Assembly: GCA_001914785.1 (NCBI GenBank)
Contig: MNDE01000114.1
Span: 1 to 39,464 of the forward strand
Reading direction: 5' to 3'
Origin: Acidobacteria bacterium 13_2_20CM_57_17
Lineage (GTDB): Bacteria > Acidobacteriota > Terriglobia > Acidiferrales > UBA7541
Length of the DNA: 39,464 nucleotides
Shown: positions 32,503 to 39,464 of the stretch, piece by piece
Position numbering within the stretch: position 1 is the stretch's first letter
Layout of the letters: the number at the start of each line of letters is the position of its first letter
Position numbers and translations under genes: made by a program
The notes under the pieces: model-generated
Databases searched by the model: none
What the model saw: only the letters and a program-made list of their open reading frames with translations
What the model was told of the DNA's origin: nothing

Positions 32503-32577
32503 CCACACCGAACTTCGTCCCGATTCGGTCTTTTTCTCTACAATGCGCTAAACTGCAAATTTGTCCCTGGCCCAACG

Positions 32578-33237
32578 ATGACCACGACGCACGACTCACG
32601 CAACTTTTTCCTGGAAGGACCTGCCGGACGCCTCGAAGCGATTCTTTGGACGCCGTCGTCTTCTGCGCGTCCGCCGCTCGCGGCTGTTGTATGCCATCCG
32701 CATCCGCTGTTTGGCGGGACGATGCACAACAAAGTGGTCTATCAGACCGCAAAATCGCTGGATGGCAGAGGGATTCCGGTTCTGCGATTCAATTTTCGCG
32801 GCGCAGGACTCAGCGCGGGCGTTCACGACCGCGGCCAGGGGGAGAAGGACGACGTTCGCGCCGCGCTCGATTTTCTTGCCGGGGAGTTTCCGGGAGTTCC
32901 AATTTTGCTGGCGGGATTCAGTTTTGGAGCCTGGGTAGGTTTGCGCGTCGGCTGCGAACACCCGCGCGTTTCTCACCTGATCGGTTTGGGTCTCCCCGTC
33001 AACAGCACGGATTTTTCATTTCTGCGCCAGTGCAACAAGCCCAAGTTATTTGTGCATGCGAGCAACGACGAACACGGCGCTATCGACAAAGTGAAAGCGC
33101 TCATCCCCACCCTCGCCGGCGAAAATCACCTGGTTGTCGTCGAAGGCGTCGATCATTTCTTTGCCGGCAAACTTGATGAGCTCCATGCTGCGATCACCAA
33201 CTGGCTTGCCGACAGCGTTTTTCAGCTTCGCCATTGA
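32578..33237 (+). CDS. Alpha/beta-hydrolase superfamily protein
   Basis: 219 residues from ATG 32578. The fold is the short type without a lid: HPHPLFGGTMHNKVV near the oxyanion loop, then FNFRGAGLSAGVHDRG, then nucleophile S115 in GFSFG (LLAGFSFGAWVGLRVG), acid D164 (HASNDEHG) and base H193 (EGVDHFFAG). It resembles the bacterial alpha/beta hydrolases with HPHP motifs, thought to be esterases/dienelactone hydrolase relatives. No signal peptide is present, so it acts in the cytoplasm. It converges on the aldo/keto reductase gene, 37 bases away. Confidence 0.85.
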   Translation: MTTTHDSRNFFLEGPAGRLEAILWTPSSSARPPLAAVVCHPHPLFGGTMHNKVVYQTAKSLDGRGIPVLRFNFRGAGLSAGVHDRGQGEKDDVRAALDFLAGEFPGVPILLAGFSFGAWVGLRVGCEHPRVSHLIGLGLPVNSTDFSFLRQCNKPKLFVHASNDEHGAIDKVKALIPTLAGENHLVVVEGVDHFFAGKLDELHAAITNWLADSVFQLRH

Positions 33238-33274
33238 CTCCCGCTCTCCTGGGTTTCTGTTCCGGCCCTCTGCT

Positions 33275-34384
33275 TCAAGCGCCTTCGCCGCGTGAAAAAA
33301 GTTTGCTGAATTCGTCCACGGTTGCGGGAGCCACGCCTACCAGCCGCGCGTTGGCTTTCGCGTGTTCCACGCGGGACATTCCCACCAGCGCTGTGGTGAT
33401 CCCCGGCGAGGAACGCACGAATTGCAGCGCCCGTTCCGCATCGTTCTCCAATCCCATCGCTTGGGAAACAAACTCGGGAAGATTTTTGGCCACTTGACCT
33501 TGTAGCAGGGAAGCGCTGGCAATGAGCGTAATGTCGAGCTCGCTCGCCGCCTCCATCACCGTGCGATGATGCCCGCGCAGCGTTTGATTGCCAAGCGTCA
33601 GGGCTTCCGTCATGCCCAGGTTGAACGGCAGTTGCACGAAACGGAAATGATGTCTGCCACCGGCAATTTCCTGCGCGATTTGCGTAATTTCGGCAAGCTG
33701 CATGGCATCGCGCGCTCGGGCATCCTGCCGGAACCCATTCCACGTAGCCATGCCGTAATACTGAATCTCTCCGGCCTCCACGGCAGATTCGAGAAATGTA
33801 AATGCTTCGCGGATACGATTCAGAAATTCTTCTTTCGACACTTCCGAGAGCTGCGTCTCCGGGTTGTGGAGGTAATAGACATCCACGCACTCGACGCCCA
33901 GATTTTTCAGACTGCGGCCAAGCTGATTTTTCAGAAAGTTCGGCGTCATGCAATGACTCCCGGCGGCGATATCCTTGGCGCTGAAAACTCCAGGCTGAAT
34001 GTATTCGCGGAAAAAATATTCGTTAGGATCGGCGGGCATCGAACCGTCCGGTGTCAGGTAGCCGCCCTTGGTGCACACGACGATTTCGCCACGATCGAAG
34101 CCTTTCGCGGCAAGCTGCCGGATGGCCGCACCGATGCTTCGCTCGCTGCGCTGAAACCGGTAGTTGATGGCGGCGTCAATCACGTTAATGCCGTTCTCGA
34201 CCGCCGTGACGGCCGCCGCGGCATAGCCCTCATCCGTTTTTGCGTCCGGCTGTCCGAGGTAGGTGCCAATCCCGAGGGAAGAAAGCACCATCCTCTGCGT
34301 TTCCCGAAAATGGCCTGCCGCGGCGCGGCCTGCAAGCTTCTGCGCGTAACGCGTGGTTCCTTCTTTGGTGGCGGATTTGGTCAT
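33275..34384 (-). CDS. Aldo/keto reductase
   Basis: 369 residues. The catalytic tetrad of the family is present: D70 (NGINVIDAAINY), Y75, K106 (VVCTKGGY) and H173 (YYLHNPE). The family reduces carbonyls with NADPH; substrate unknown. The C-terminal part (TTALVGMSRVEHAKANARL) matches the usual cofactor-binding end. Its ATG overlaps the stop of the UvrC-N-like gene (ATGA, 34381-34384), so it is translated from the same message. Confidence 0.88.
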   Translation of the reverse strand: MTKSATKEGTTRYAQKLAGRAAAGHFRETQRMVLSSLGIGTYLGQPDAKTDEGYAAAAVTAVENGINVIDAAINYRFQRSERSIGAAIRQLAAKGFDRGEIVVCTKGGYLTPDGSMPADPNEYFFREYIQPGVFSAKDIAAGSHCMTPNFLKNQLGRSLKNLGVECVDVYYLHNPETQLSEVSKEEFLNRIREAFTFLESAVEAGEIQYYGMATWNGFRQDARARDAMQLAEITQIAQEIAGGRHHFRFVQLPFNLGMTEALTLGNQTLRGHHRTVMEAASELDITLIASASLLQGQVAKNLPEFVSQAMGLENDAERALQFVRSSPGITTALVGMSRVEHAKANARLVGVAPATVDEFSKLFSRGEGA

Positions 34385-35565
34385 GATGCTCCTTCAGGCG
34401 ATTGCGACGGTCCGGACGCTGGATTCGTTTCTGCTTCGTTGGCCTTCGGCGCGAGGAGGCGCGAGCACGCTCGAAGAATCCTACGATAGGGCCAGTCTTT
34501 CTCGCGGAAGAAAATCTCGCCTTCGCGTGGATTGCTGTAAAACCAGCGCGCCACCAGCCAGAGATGCTCACCCAGATCGCCGTCGGTTGGCTTAGAGTTT
34601 GACTCGAATTGCTCGCGAAAGATATGTTCCGCGGAACGCGGCCGGCTGGCGATCTCCGCGAAGCGCAGAAAAAACGGTTCCGCCAGCCTTCCACTTTGCA
34701 CGCGAAAAACGCCAATCGTTTGTTCCTCCGCGGCGCGTTGCAGAATCACGGCGTCGAGATCCTGAATGCGGCGCGTGAGTTCCGGCCTTCCGCGCAAGAC
34801 TTCGTCGAGTTTCTCGACCTTTTTGTGCAAGGCGGCGGCGCGTTCGAAGTCCAATTGCTCGCTGGCTTTCTCGCGCTCTTCCTCCATTGTGGACCGGAGT
34901 GAGCCGCCGCTTGTTTCGAGGAACTGCACGAGCCGCTGCACCTCGACGTCGTATTCCTCTTTCGTGCAGCCGGCAAAGCAGGGTCCGAGGCACATTTTCA
35001 TTTCGGAGTAGAGGCAGCCGGGAAAAGTGGGATCGCGGCGGATTTTAATTTGGCAGCGGCGCACTTTGAATAAATCGAGAATGCGCTCGGCGAATGCTTG
35101 CGCGGAGCGGCGCGATGCGAATGGGCCGTAATACGCGCCGCCCGTGGGCGCGCCGCCCTCGTCGACGGGAATGCGGCGAGTCACATAGCAGCGCGGATAG
35201 GCATTACGCAAATTCACTTTGAGGACCGCGGCGGGGCGCAGGCGCATCAAGTCACGATAGCGTTTGGGAAAGAGTTGCTTGGCGTGCTGGTAGTAGGTGA
35301 GCGTCTGTTCAAAAGGCGAGGCCGTCAAGCGATAGCGAATGCCGCGCGCGAAATCACTCAGATTCAGCCGTTTGCTGGCGGGATCGACCGGCCCAAGGAG
35401 TCGCTGGAGACGCCGCCGCAGATTCTGCGTACGAATCAGGAACGGCTCGGCGTTTTCTTCGCGCGCCTCGATTAGGCAAACCGCGGCGTGGGGCGGCAGG
35501 GCAGGGAAGAAGGTTTGTTCCGCGCGCGTTGCGTCAAATTGGAGTCCGCAGTCAAGTTCCAGCAC
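34381..35565 (-). CDS. UvrC N-terminal-like protein with degenerate GIY-YIG core
   Basis: 394 residues. It aligns with the first half of UvrC: a GIY-YIG-like start, then YYGPFASRRSAQAFAERILDLFKVRRCQIKIRR, then four to five cysteines (C171, C184, C192, C196, C200; GCLYSEMKMCLGPCFAGC), the pattern of the UvrC iron-sulfur site. A UVR motif follows (STMEEEREKASEQLDFERAAALHKKVEKL, about 225-253). The 5' GIY-YIG core reads AVCLIEAREENAEPFLIRT where UvrC has GVY and YVG, so both catalytic tyrosines appear lost; the RRRL helix remains. The RNase H and helix-hairpin-helix ends of UvrC are absent. It may be a regulator or a different nuclease. Start GTG 35565 is 23 bases past the acyl-CoA dehydrogenase stop. 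Confidence 0.82.
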   Translation of the reverse strand: MLELDCGLQFDATRAEQTFFPALPPHAAVCLIEAREENAEPFLIRTQNLRRRLQRLLGPVDPASKRLNLSDFARGIRYRLTASPFEQTLTYYQHAKQLFPKRYRDLMRLRPAAVLKVNLRNAYPRCYVTRRIPVDEGGAPTGGAYYGPFASRRSAQAFAERILDLFKVRRCQIKIRRDPTFPGCLYSEMKMCLGPCFAGCTKEEYDVEVQRLVQFLETSGGSLRSTMEEEREKASEQLDFERAAALHKKVEKLDEVLRGRPELTRRIQDLDAVILQRAAEEQTIGVFRVQSGRLAEPFFLRFAEIASRPRSAEHIFREQFESNSKPTDGDLGEHLWLVARWFYSNPREGEIFFREKDWPYRRILRACSRLLAPKANEAETNPASGPSQSPEGAS

Positions 35566-35588
35566 GCCGTCAGAATACTACGGTGCGG

Positions 35589-36731
35589 CTAAGACTTCAG
35601 AACCCAGGAGGAGATGACGAGGCGCTGGATTTCGCTGGTGCCTTCGTAAATTTCGGTGATGCGGGCGTCGCGGTAGTTGCGCTCAACAGGATACTCGCGG
35701 CTGTAGCCGTTGCCGCCGTGAATCTGGATTGCTTTGTGGGTGACGCGCGTGGACATTTCGCTGGCGAAGAGTTTGGCGATGGCGGCATCCATGCTGAAAC
35801 GAGCGCCGGTATCCTGCTTCCACGCAGCCTTGCGAATGAGCAGACGCGCGGCGTCAATTTCCGTAGACATGTCCGCGAGCATGAATTGGATGGCTTGAAA
35901 TTGCGAAATGGGGTGGCCAAAGGCCATGCGCTCCTGGGAATATTTCAGCGCCGCTTCGAACGCGCCCTGCGCAATACCCGTGGCCTGCGCGGCTATGCCG
36001 ATGCGCCCGCCGTCGAGAGTCGAGAGCGCCACTTTGTAGCCTTCTCCTTCGTTGCCGATGCGGTTTGCAACCGGCACGGCGCAATCGGTGAAGACCAGCT
36101 CGCTGCAGGCCGTCGCGTTGATGCCGAGTTTTTTTTCTTCCTTGCCGACTTTGAATCCCGGAGTGCCCTTTTCGACGATCAAGGCGGTGATTCCTTTTTC
36201 GCCTTTGGCTGGGTCAGTATTTACGTAAACGATGGCCGCGTCCGCGGCGCCGCCATTGGTGATCCAGGCTTTCGTGCCGTTAAGGACGTAAACGTCGCCG
36301 TTCTTGATGGCTTTCGTTTGCAATGCGGCGGCGTTCGAGCCGGCTTGGGGCTCAGTGAGTGCGTAGCAGCCGATCTTTTCGCCACGCGCGTAGGGCAGAA
36401 GGAACTTTTTCTTCTGTTCGTCAGTCCCGTAGCGGTGAATCGGATCGCAGTAGAGCGAATTCTGCACGGAGAGAATCACGCCCGTCGAGGCGCAGCAGCG
36501 CGAAATTTCTTCTATGACGATGGTGTAGGCAATGTGGTCGAAACCGGCGCCGCCTTCCGACTCAGGGAAGGGAACACCAGTGAGGCCGAGTTCCGCTGCT
36601 TTCTCGAAAAGCTCGCGCGGGAAGCGCCCGGTTTCGTCGAGTTCCTTTGCCAGCGGCCGGACTTCCGATTCCGCGAACTCGCGCACGCTTTTCTGCAGCA
36701 GCTTCTGCTCTTCTGTCAACTCCAGATCCAC
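35589..36731 (-). CDS. Acyl-CoA dehydrogenase (short/medium-chain type)
   Basis: About 380 residues from GTG 36731 (AGGGG upstream), the usual size. It starts DLELTEEQKLLQKSVREFAESEVRPLAKELDE. The FAD-binding region is CYALTEPQAGSNAAALQTKA, the family signature GYKVALSTLDGGRIGIAAQATGIAQGAFEAAL is in the middle, and the catalytic base E363 is in YEGTSEIQR. It oxidises an acyl-CoA at C2-C3, passing electrons to ETF. IHGGNGYSREYPVERNYRDARI is also typical. It is read after the HIT gene (72 bases) and before the UvrC-N-like gene. Confidence 0.93.
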   Translation of the reverse strand: MDLELTEEQKLLQKSVREFAESEVRPLAKELDETGRFPRELFEKAAELGLTGVPFPESEGGAGFDHIAYTIVIEEISRCCASTGVILSVQNSLYCDPIHRYGTDEQKKKFLLPYARGEKIGCYALTEPQAGSNAAALQTKAIKNGDVYVLNGTKAWITNGGAADAAIVYVNTDPAKGEKGITALIVEKGTPGFKVGKEEKKLGINATACSELVFTDCAVPVANRIGNEGEGYKVALSTLDGGRIGIAAQATGIAQGAFEAALKYSQERMAFGHPISQFQAIQFMLADMSTEIDAARLLIRKAAWKQDTGARFSMDAAIAKLFASEMSTRVTHKAIQIHGGNGYSREYPVERNYRDARITEIYEGTSEIQRLVISSWVLKS

Positions 36732-36802
36732 CGCATTTGCCCCTGTTCGGCCAAGTATTTGTTGAATGGCGTATTGTATCGTGGCGCAGTGGGCTTCGCG
36801 AA

Positions 36803-37288
36803 TCAGGCAAGCGCTTTGGACAAGCGTTCGTAGGTGGTTTTCAAATCCTCCGGGTGCACGCGGGTTTCGCCGGTGACGGTCATGAAATTCGAATCGCCGA
36901 TCCAGCGCGGTAACGCGTGCAGATGCAAATGCCCAACCACGCCAGCGCCCGCAGCGCGGCCCAAGTTCATTCCGAGATTCATCCCGTCGGGTTTGTAATT
37001 CGTGCGCAAAGCCGTTTCCACACACTGAGCCAACTGCATCATTTCGTCCAAGGCTCCCGGTTCGCACAAATTCAATTCCGCAACGTGCGCATACGGCACG
37101 ATCATCACGTGTCCGGAGGTATAGGGGAAGCGATTCAGGATGACAAACGCTTTTTTGCCGCGATGGACGATAAGAGTCTCCGCGTCCTTGTTACGCGCCA
37201 CTGCCTCGCAAAAAATGCATTCCGGCTGGTTTCCGCTTGCCGCCTCCTTCATGTACTGGTAGCGCCAAGGAGTCCAGATATAGTCCAT
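36803..37288 (-). CDS. HIT-family nucleotide hydrolase/phosphorylase
   Basis: 161 residues. The histidine triad HLHLHALPRW is at H120, H122 and H124. A zinc pair C24/C27 (CIFC) stands near the start, after YIWTPWRYQYM. The layout resembles AP4A phosphorylase-type bacterial HIT proteins, which split dinucleoside polyphosphates. It is the first gene of a leftward run (HIT, acyl-CoA dehydrogenase, UvrC-N-like, aldo/keto reductase). Confidence 0.92.
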   Translation of the reverse strand: MDYIWTPWRYQYMKEAASGNQPECIFCEAVARNKDAETLIVHRGKKAFVILNRFPYTSGHVMIVPYAHVAELNLCEPGALDEMMQLAQCVETALRTNYKPDGMNLGMNLGRAAGAGVVGHLHLHALPRWIGDSNFMTVTGETRVHPEDLKTTYERLSKALA

Positions 37289-37452
37289 CGGATCGCTTCC
37301 TTTTTCTCAAATACCGCGCGCACAGCATAGCGCAAAAGCGGCTTACGAGTTACGGACAAGCTCCTATCCAGCCTAAGCGTGGCCGGAGTCTACTTCATGT
37401 TTTGTGCGGTGAACTGCCCGGACGGGAATTCTTCTGCTTGGCGAGTGTCCCT

Positions 37453-37779
37453 CTACTCAGCGCCCGCGGGCGCTGACTGGGCCTCGGCGCTGTTCACGAA
37501 GTCTTTCAACTCTTTGCTGGGCTTGAAGAAGGGAATCTTCTTGGCGGGCACTTCTACTTTCGCTCCGGTCTTGGGATTGCGGCCAACTCGTCCGCGGCGC
37601 TCCCGAGTACGGAAGCTGCCGAATCCCCGGATCTCGATCTTTTGTCCCTGCTGCAGGGATTGGATAATGCTATCGAAAATAGTCTCGACGATGGTTTCCG
37701 ACTCCTTCCGCGGAAGCTCGGTGATGCGCAGGACCTCTTCGATGAGGTCGGCTTTCGTAAGTGTGGGTTGCTTGGTCAT
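37453..37779 (-). CDS. HU/IHF-family DNA-binding protein
   Basis: 108 residues. It has the HU fold: TKADLIEEVLRITELPRKESETIVETIFDSIIQSLQQGQKIEIRGFGSF, then the DNA-gripping arm RTRERRGRVGRNPKTGAKVEVPAKKIPFFKPSKELKDFV, which carries the conserved RNPKTG. The C-terminal 15 residues (SAEAQSAPAGAE) form an Ala-rich tail. It probably bends DNA; the IHF-beta subgroup is likely given RGFGSF, though subunit assignment is not certain. Its neighbour is the S1 gene, as in many bacteria. Confidence 0.92.
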   Translation of the reverse strand: MTKQPTLTKADLIEEVLRITELPRKESETIVETIFDSIIQSLQQGQKIEIRGFGSFRTRERRGRVGRNPKTGAKVEVPAKKIPFFKPSKELKDFVNSAEAQSAPAGAE

Positions 37780-38033
37780 CGTCGCTATGCCTCGTCGCGC
37801 AACTCTAGATTAAAAACCGCTTCGCTTGGTCCACCCTCTTACGGGCGCCGGGAGCGCCGGCCGTCCCGGGTCGTCAGGAGCATTCGCCGCTTTTGCGCTT
37901 TCCCTAAACGGTGGAACCAAACGGCTTACGGGGGCTGGCCCCGTGCCGGAGTGCCCCCTTCCTATCATTAAAATGACCCGCAGGTAAATGAAATTATGAA
38001 GGCCGGCCCCCCTCCGGACCGGTATTGAACCAG
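37780..38033. other. Spacer between the S1 and HU genes with hairpins
   Basis: About 254 bases without a gene. It contains two stem-loops: ACGGGG...CCCCGT at 37927-37943 and CCGGCCC...GGACCGG at 38003-38022. No tRNA-like fold was found. The HU promoter must lie here or farther upstream, in the S1 operon. Confidence 0.4.
38003..38022 (-). terminator. Weak terminator-like hairpin after the S1 gene
   Basis: On the - strand CCGGTCC pairs with GGGCCGG (one G-T pair), 12 bases past the S1 stop, followed by CCTTCATAATTTCATTT, a poor T-tail. It may serve as an attenuator between S1 and HU. Confidence 0.4.
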
Positions 38034-39464
38034 CTAACGCGCCGACAGTTTGGACTTCAGCGCGTCCCCAATCGTCGCCGTCGACGAGGACTTCGACGTA
38101 GAACGATACTGTTCAATCTCTTTGCGTTCGATCTGCTTCACGGCCGCGCGGTAGCTCAAACCGATGCGCCGCGTCTCCGGGCTGATCTTGATGATTTTGA
38201 AGTCGTATTCCTTACCCGGCTCGAGAGGGCCGGCACTCTTGAGTGGCCCGGTTGTCGGACGGAAGCTGGACATGCCTTCGTCGCGGCGCTTGCGCTCCTC
38301 AATCTCGGTGTTATGGCAAAGGGCTTCGATGTTTTCGCCCAGTTCGACGAACGCGCCGAAGGTGGCGATACGCGAAACTTTACCCTTCACGATTTGCCCG
38401 ACCCTGTGCTGCTTGAACCACTCGCCCCAGATGTCGTTGACCTGCTTGATGCCCAGCGACACGCGGCGGTTCTCCGGATCGATCTTCAGCACCTTGGCGG
38501 TGACGTCTTCGCCCTTCTTGAACACCTCGTGGGGATTCTTGATGCGCTCGGTCCAGCTCACATCGCTAACGTGAACGAGCCCGTCGAATCCGTCTTCGAT
38601 TTCGATGAACGCGCCGAACTCCGCAATGTTGCGCACCTTACCGGTCACTACCGTGCCCACGGGATATTTTTCCGCAATGAGCAGCCAGGGATCGGGTTGC
38701 GCCTGCTTGATTCCAAGCGAAACGCGCCGGTCACTTGGCTTGATGTCGAGCACTACGACGTCGACTTCATCGCCAACCTTGGCCACTTTCGACGGGTGCT
38801 GGATTTTCTTGTTCCAGCTCATTTCGGATACGTGCACCAGGCCTTCGATTCCTTGCTCCAATTCCACAAATACGCCGTAGTCCACGATCCCGACGACTTT
38901 GCCCTTGACCTTTCCGCCGGCGGGATATTTCTCGGCCGCTCCCACCCAGGGATCGGCCATCAGTTGCTTCAGTCCGAGCGATACGCGCTGCTTTTCCTTG
39001 TCAAACTTCAGGATAATGACGTCGAGTTCCTGGTCCGGCTTCATCACGTCGGAAGGATGCTTCACGCGGCCCCAACTCATGTCGGTCAAGTGCAGCAAGC
39101 CGTCGATTCCGCCGAGGTCCACGAACGCGCCGTACTCAGTCACGTTTTTGACGTGGCCGTGCACGATCTGGCCCTCGCTCAGCGTTTCCATCAACGCGGC
39201 GCGCTTGGCGTGCAGTTCTTCCTCCAGTAGCGCGCGGCGGCTGACCACCACGTTGCCGCGACGGCGGTTTAGCTTGGTGATGCGCACCTGGATTTCCGTG
39301 CCGGTCAAGTTGTCCAGGTTCTGCGCCGGCCGCAAATCGTACTGTGAGCCCGGCAGGAAGGCGCGCACGCCGATGTCGACCACGACGCCGCCCTTGATGC
39401 GGTCCACCACTTTGCCGGTAATCGTTTCTTTGGCCTTGAACGCTGCTTCGATTTTTTCCCAAGT
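38034..39464 (-). CDS. rpsA: 30S ribosomal protein S1 (partial, 5' end beyond window)
   Basis: About 476 codons are seen; the frame stays open to base 39464, so the N-terminus is missing. Five S1 (OB-fold) repeats are visible: GKVVDRIKGGVVVDIGV..., GHVKNVTEYGAFVDLGGIDG..., GKVVGIVDYGVFVELEQGIEG..., GKVRNIAEFGAFIEIEDGFDG... and GKVSRIATFGAFVELGENIEA..., each ending near a RRVSLGIKQ-type segment. S1 binds mRNA on the 30S particle and aids translation start. The C-terminal tail (RSTSKSSSTATIGDALKSKLSAR) resembles S1 ends in this group. HU follows on the same strand. Confidence 0.92.
   Translation of the reverse strand, partial: TWEKIEAAFKAKETITGKVVDRIKGGVVVDIGVRAFLPGSQYDLRPAQNLDNLTGTEIQVRITKLNRRRGNVVVSRRALLEEELHAKRAALMETLSEGQIVHGHVKNVTEYGAFVDLGGIDGLLHLTDMSWGRVKHPSDVMKPDQELDVIILKFDKEKQRVSLGLKQLMADPWVGAAEKYPAGGKVKGKVVGIVDYGVFVELEQGIEGLVHVSEMSWNKKIQHPSKVAKVGDEVDVVVLDIKPSDRRVSLGIKQAQPDPWLLIAEKYPVGTVVTGKVRNIAEFGAFIEIEDGFDGLVHVSDVSWTERIKNPHEVFKKGEDVTAKVLKIDPENRRVSLGIKQVNDIWGEWFKQHRVGQIVKGKVSRIATFGAFVELGENIEALCHNTEIEERKRRDEGMSSFRPTTGPLKSAGPLEPGKEYDFKIIKISPETRRIGLSYRAAVKQIERKEIEQYRSTSKSSSTATIGDALKSKLSAR

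Noticed and set aside
35529..36833. 434-codon + strand frame opposite the acyl-CoA dehydrogenase
   Set aside because: Antisense to a gene with complete family motifs; composition is an artefact of high G+C.
37780..38033. Possible tRNA or small RNA between the S1 and HU genes
   Set aside because: No clover-leaf arms, no T-loop consensus (GGTTCGAATCC-like) and no terminator pattern that would mark a small RNA.
38025..39230. 401-codon + strand frame opposite the S1 gene
   Set aside because: Shadow of the S1 repeats; no independent domain and no start signal.

Overview
The window looks like chromosomal DNA from a Gram-negative soil-type bacterium, most likely an Acidobacteriota (Terriglobia-like) genome. 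This placement is inference. It rests on the combination of a DUF4382 lipoprotein, DUF4097 adhesin-like proteins, TonB_C proteins, a bactofilin-type anti-sigma factor, several PilZ proteins and a PqqD/B2 pair. Coding is dense, G+C is fairly high, and no rRNA, tRNA, CRISPR array, prophage or transposase gene was seen. Both window ends cut genes: an arsenate reductase-like gene at the left and a ribosomal protein S1 gene at the right.

Left part (1-11431, mostly + strand): the tail of an ArsC-type phosphatase; an ECF sigma factor translationally coupled to a zinc-finger anti-sigma protein that carries a bactofilin-like beta-helix; a DUF4382 lipoprotein on the - strand; a DinG-type helicase; a queuosine/7-deazaguanine cluster (queD, a small membrane protein, queE, queC); a secreted TPR protein; and a PqqD-like protein overlapping a lasso-peptide-B2-like transglutaminase-fold protease, with no visible precursor peptide.

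Middle (11448-20789, - strand): a five-gene unit read leftwards, made of an ECF sigma factor, a zinc-finger/HEAT anti-sigma factor, a DUF4097-TonB_C fusion, a DUF4097 protein and a double-PDZ protein, ending at a strong terminator. It has the layout of an envelope-stress or surface-sensing regulon. Upstream of it lies a 1,162-residue CPBP-type membrane protease with an internally duplicated extracytoplasmic module.

Right-middle (20973-26376): recG, a Clp-N/UVR protein without an ATPase, rsmD, and a TonB-like gene split by a -1 frameshift near 25963-25987. Then (26742-31111, - strand) come a ketopantoate reductase overlapping a class V aminotransferase, a HAD hydrolase, an MGDG-synthase-like glycosyltransferase and a 75-residue unknown. 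Two PilZ genes face away from each other at 31536/31703, followed by an alpha/beta hydrolase.

Right end (33275-39464, - strand): S1 protein, an HU-family DNA-binding protein, a HIT hydrolase, an acyl-CoA dehydrogenase, a UvrC-N-like protein with a degenerate GIY-YIG core, and an aldo/keto reductase. A palindromic repeat of about 50-60 bp occurs twice in intergenic DNA (26648-26710 and 32451-32502).
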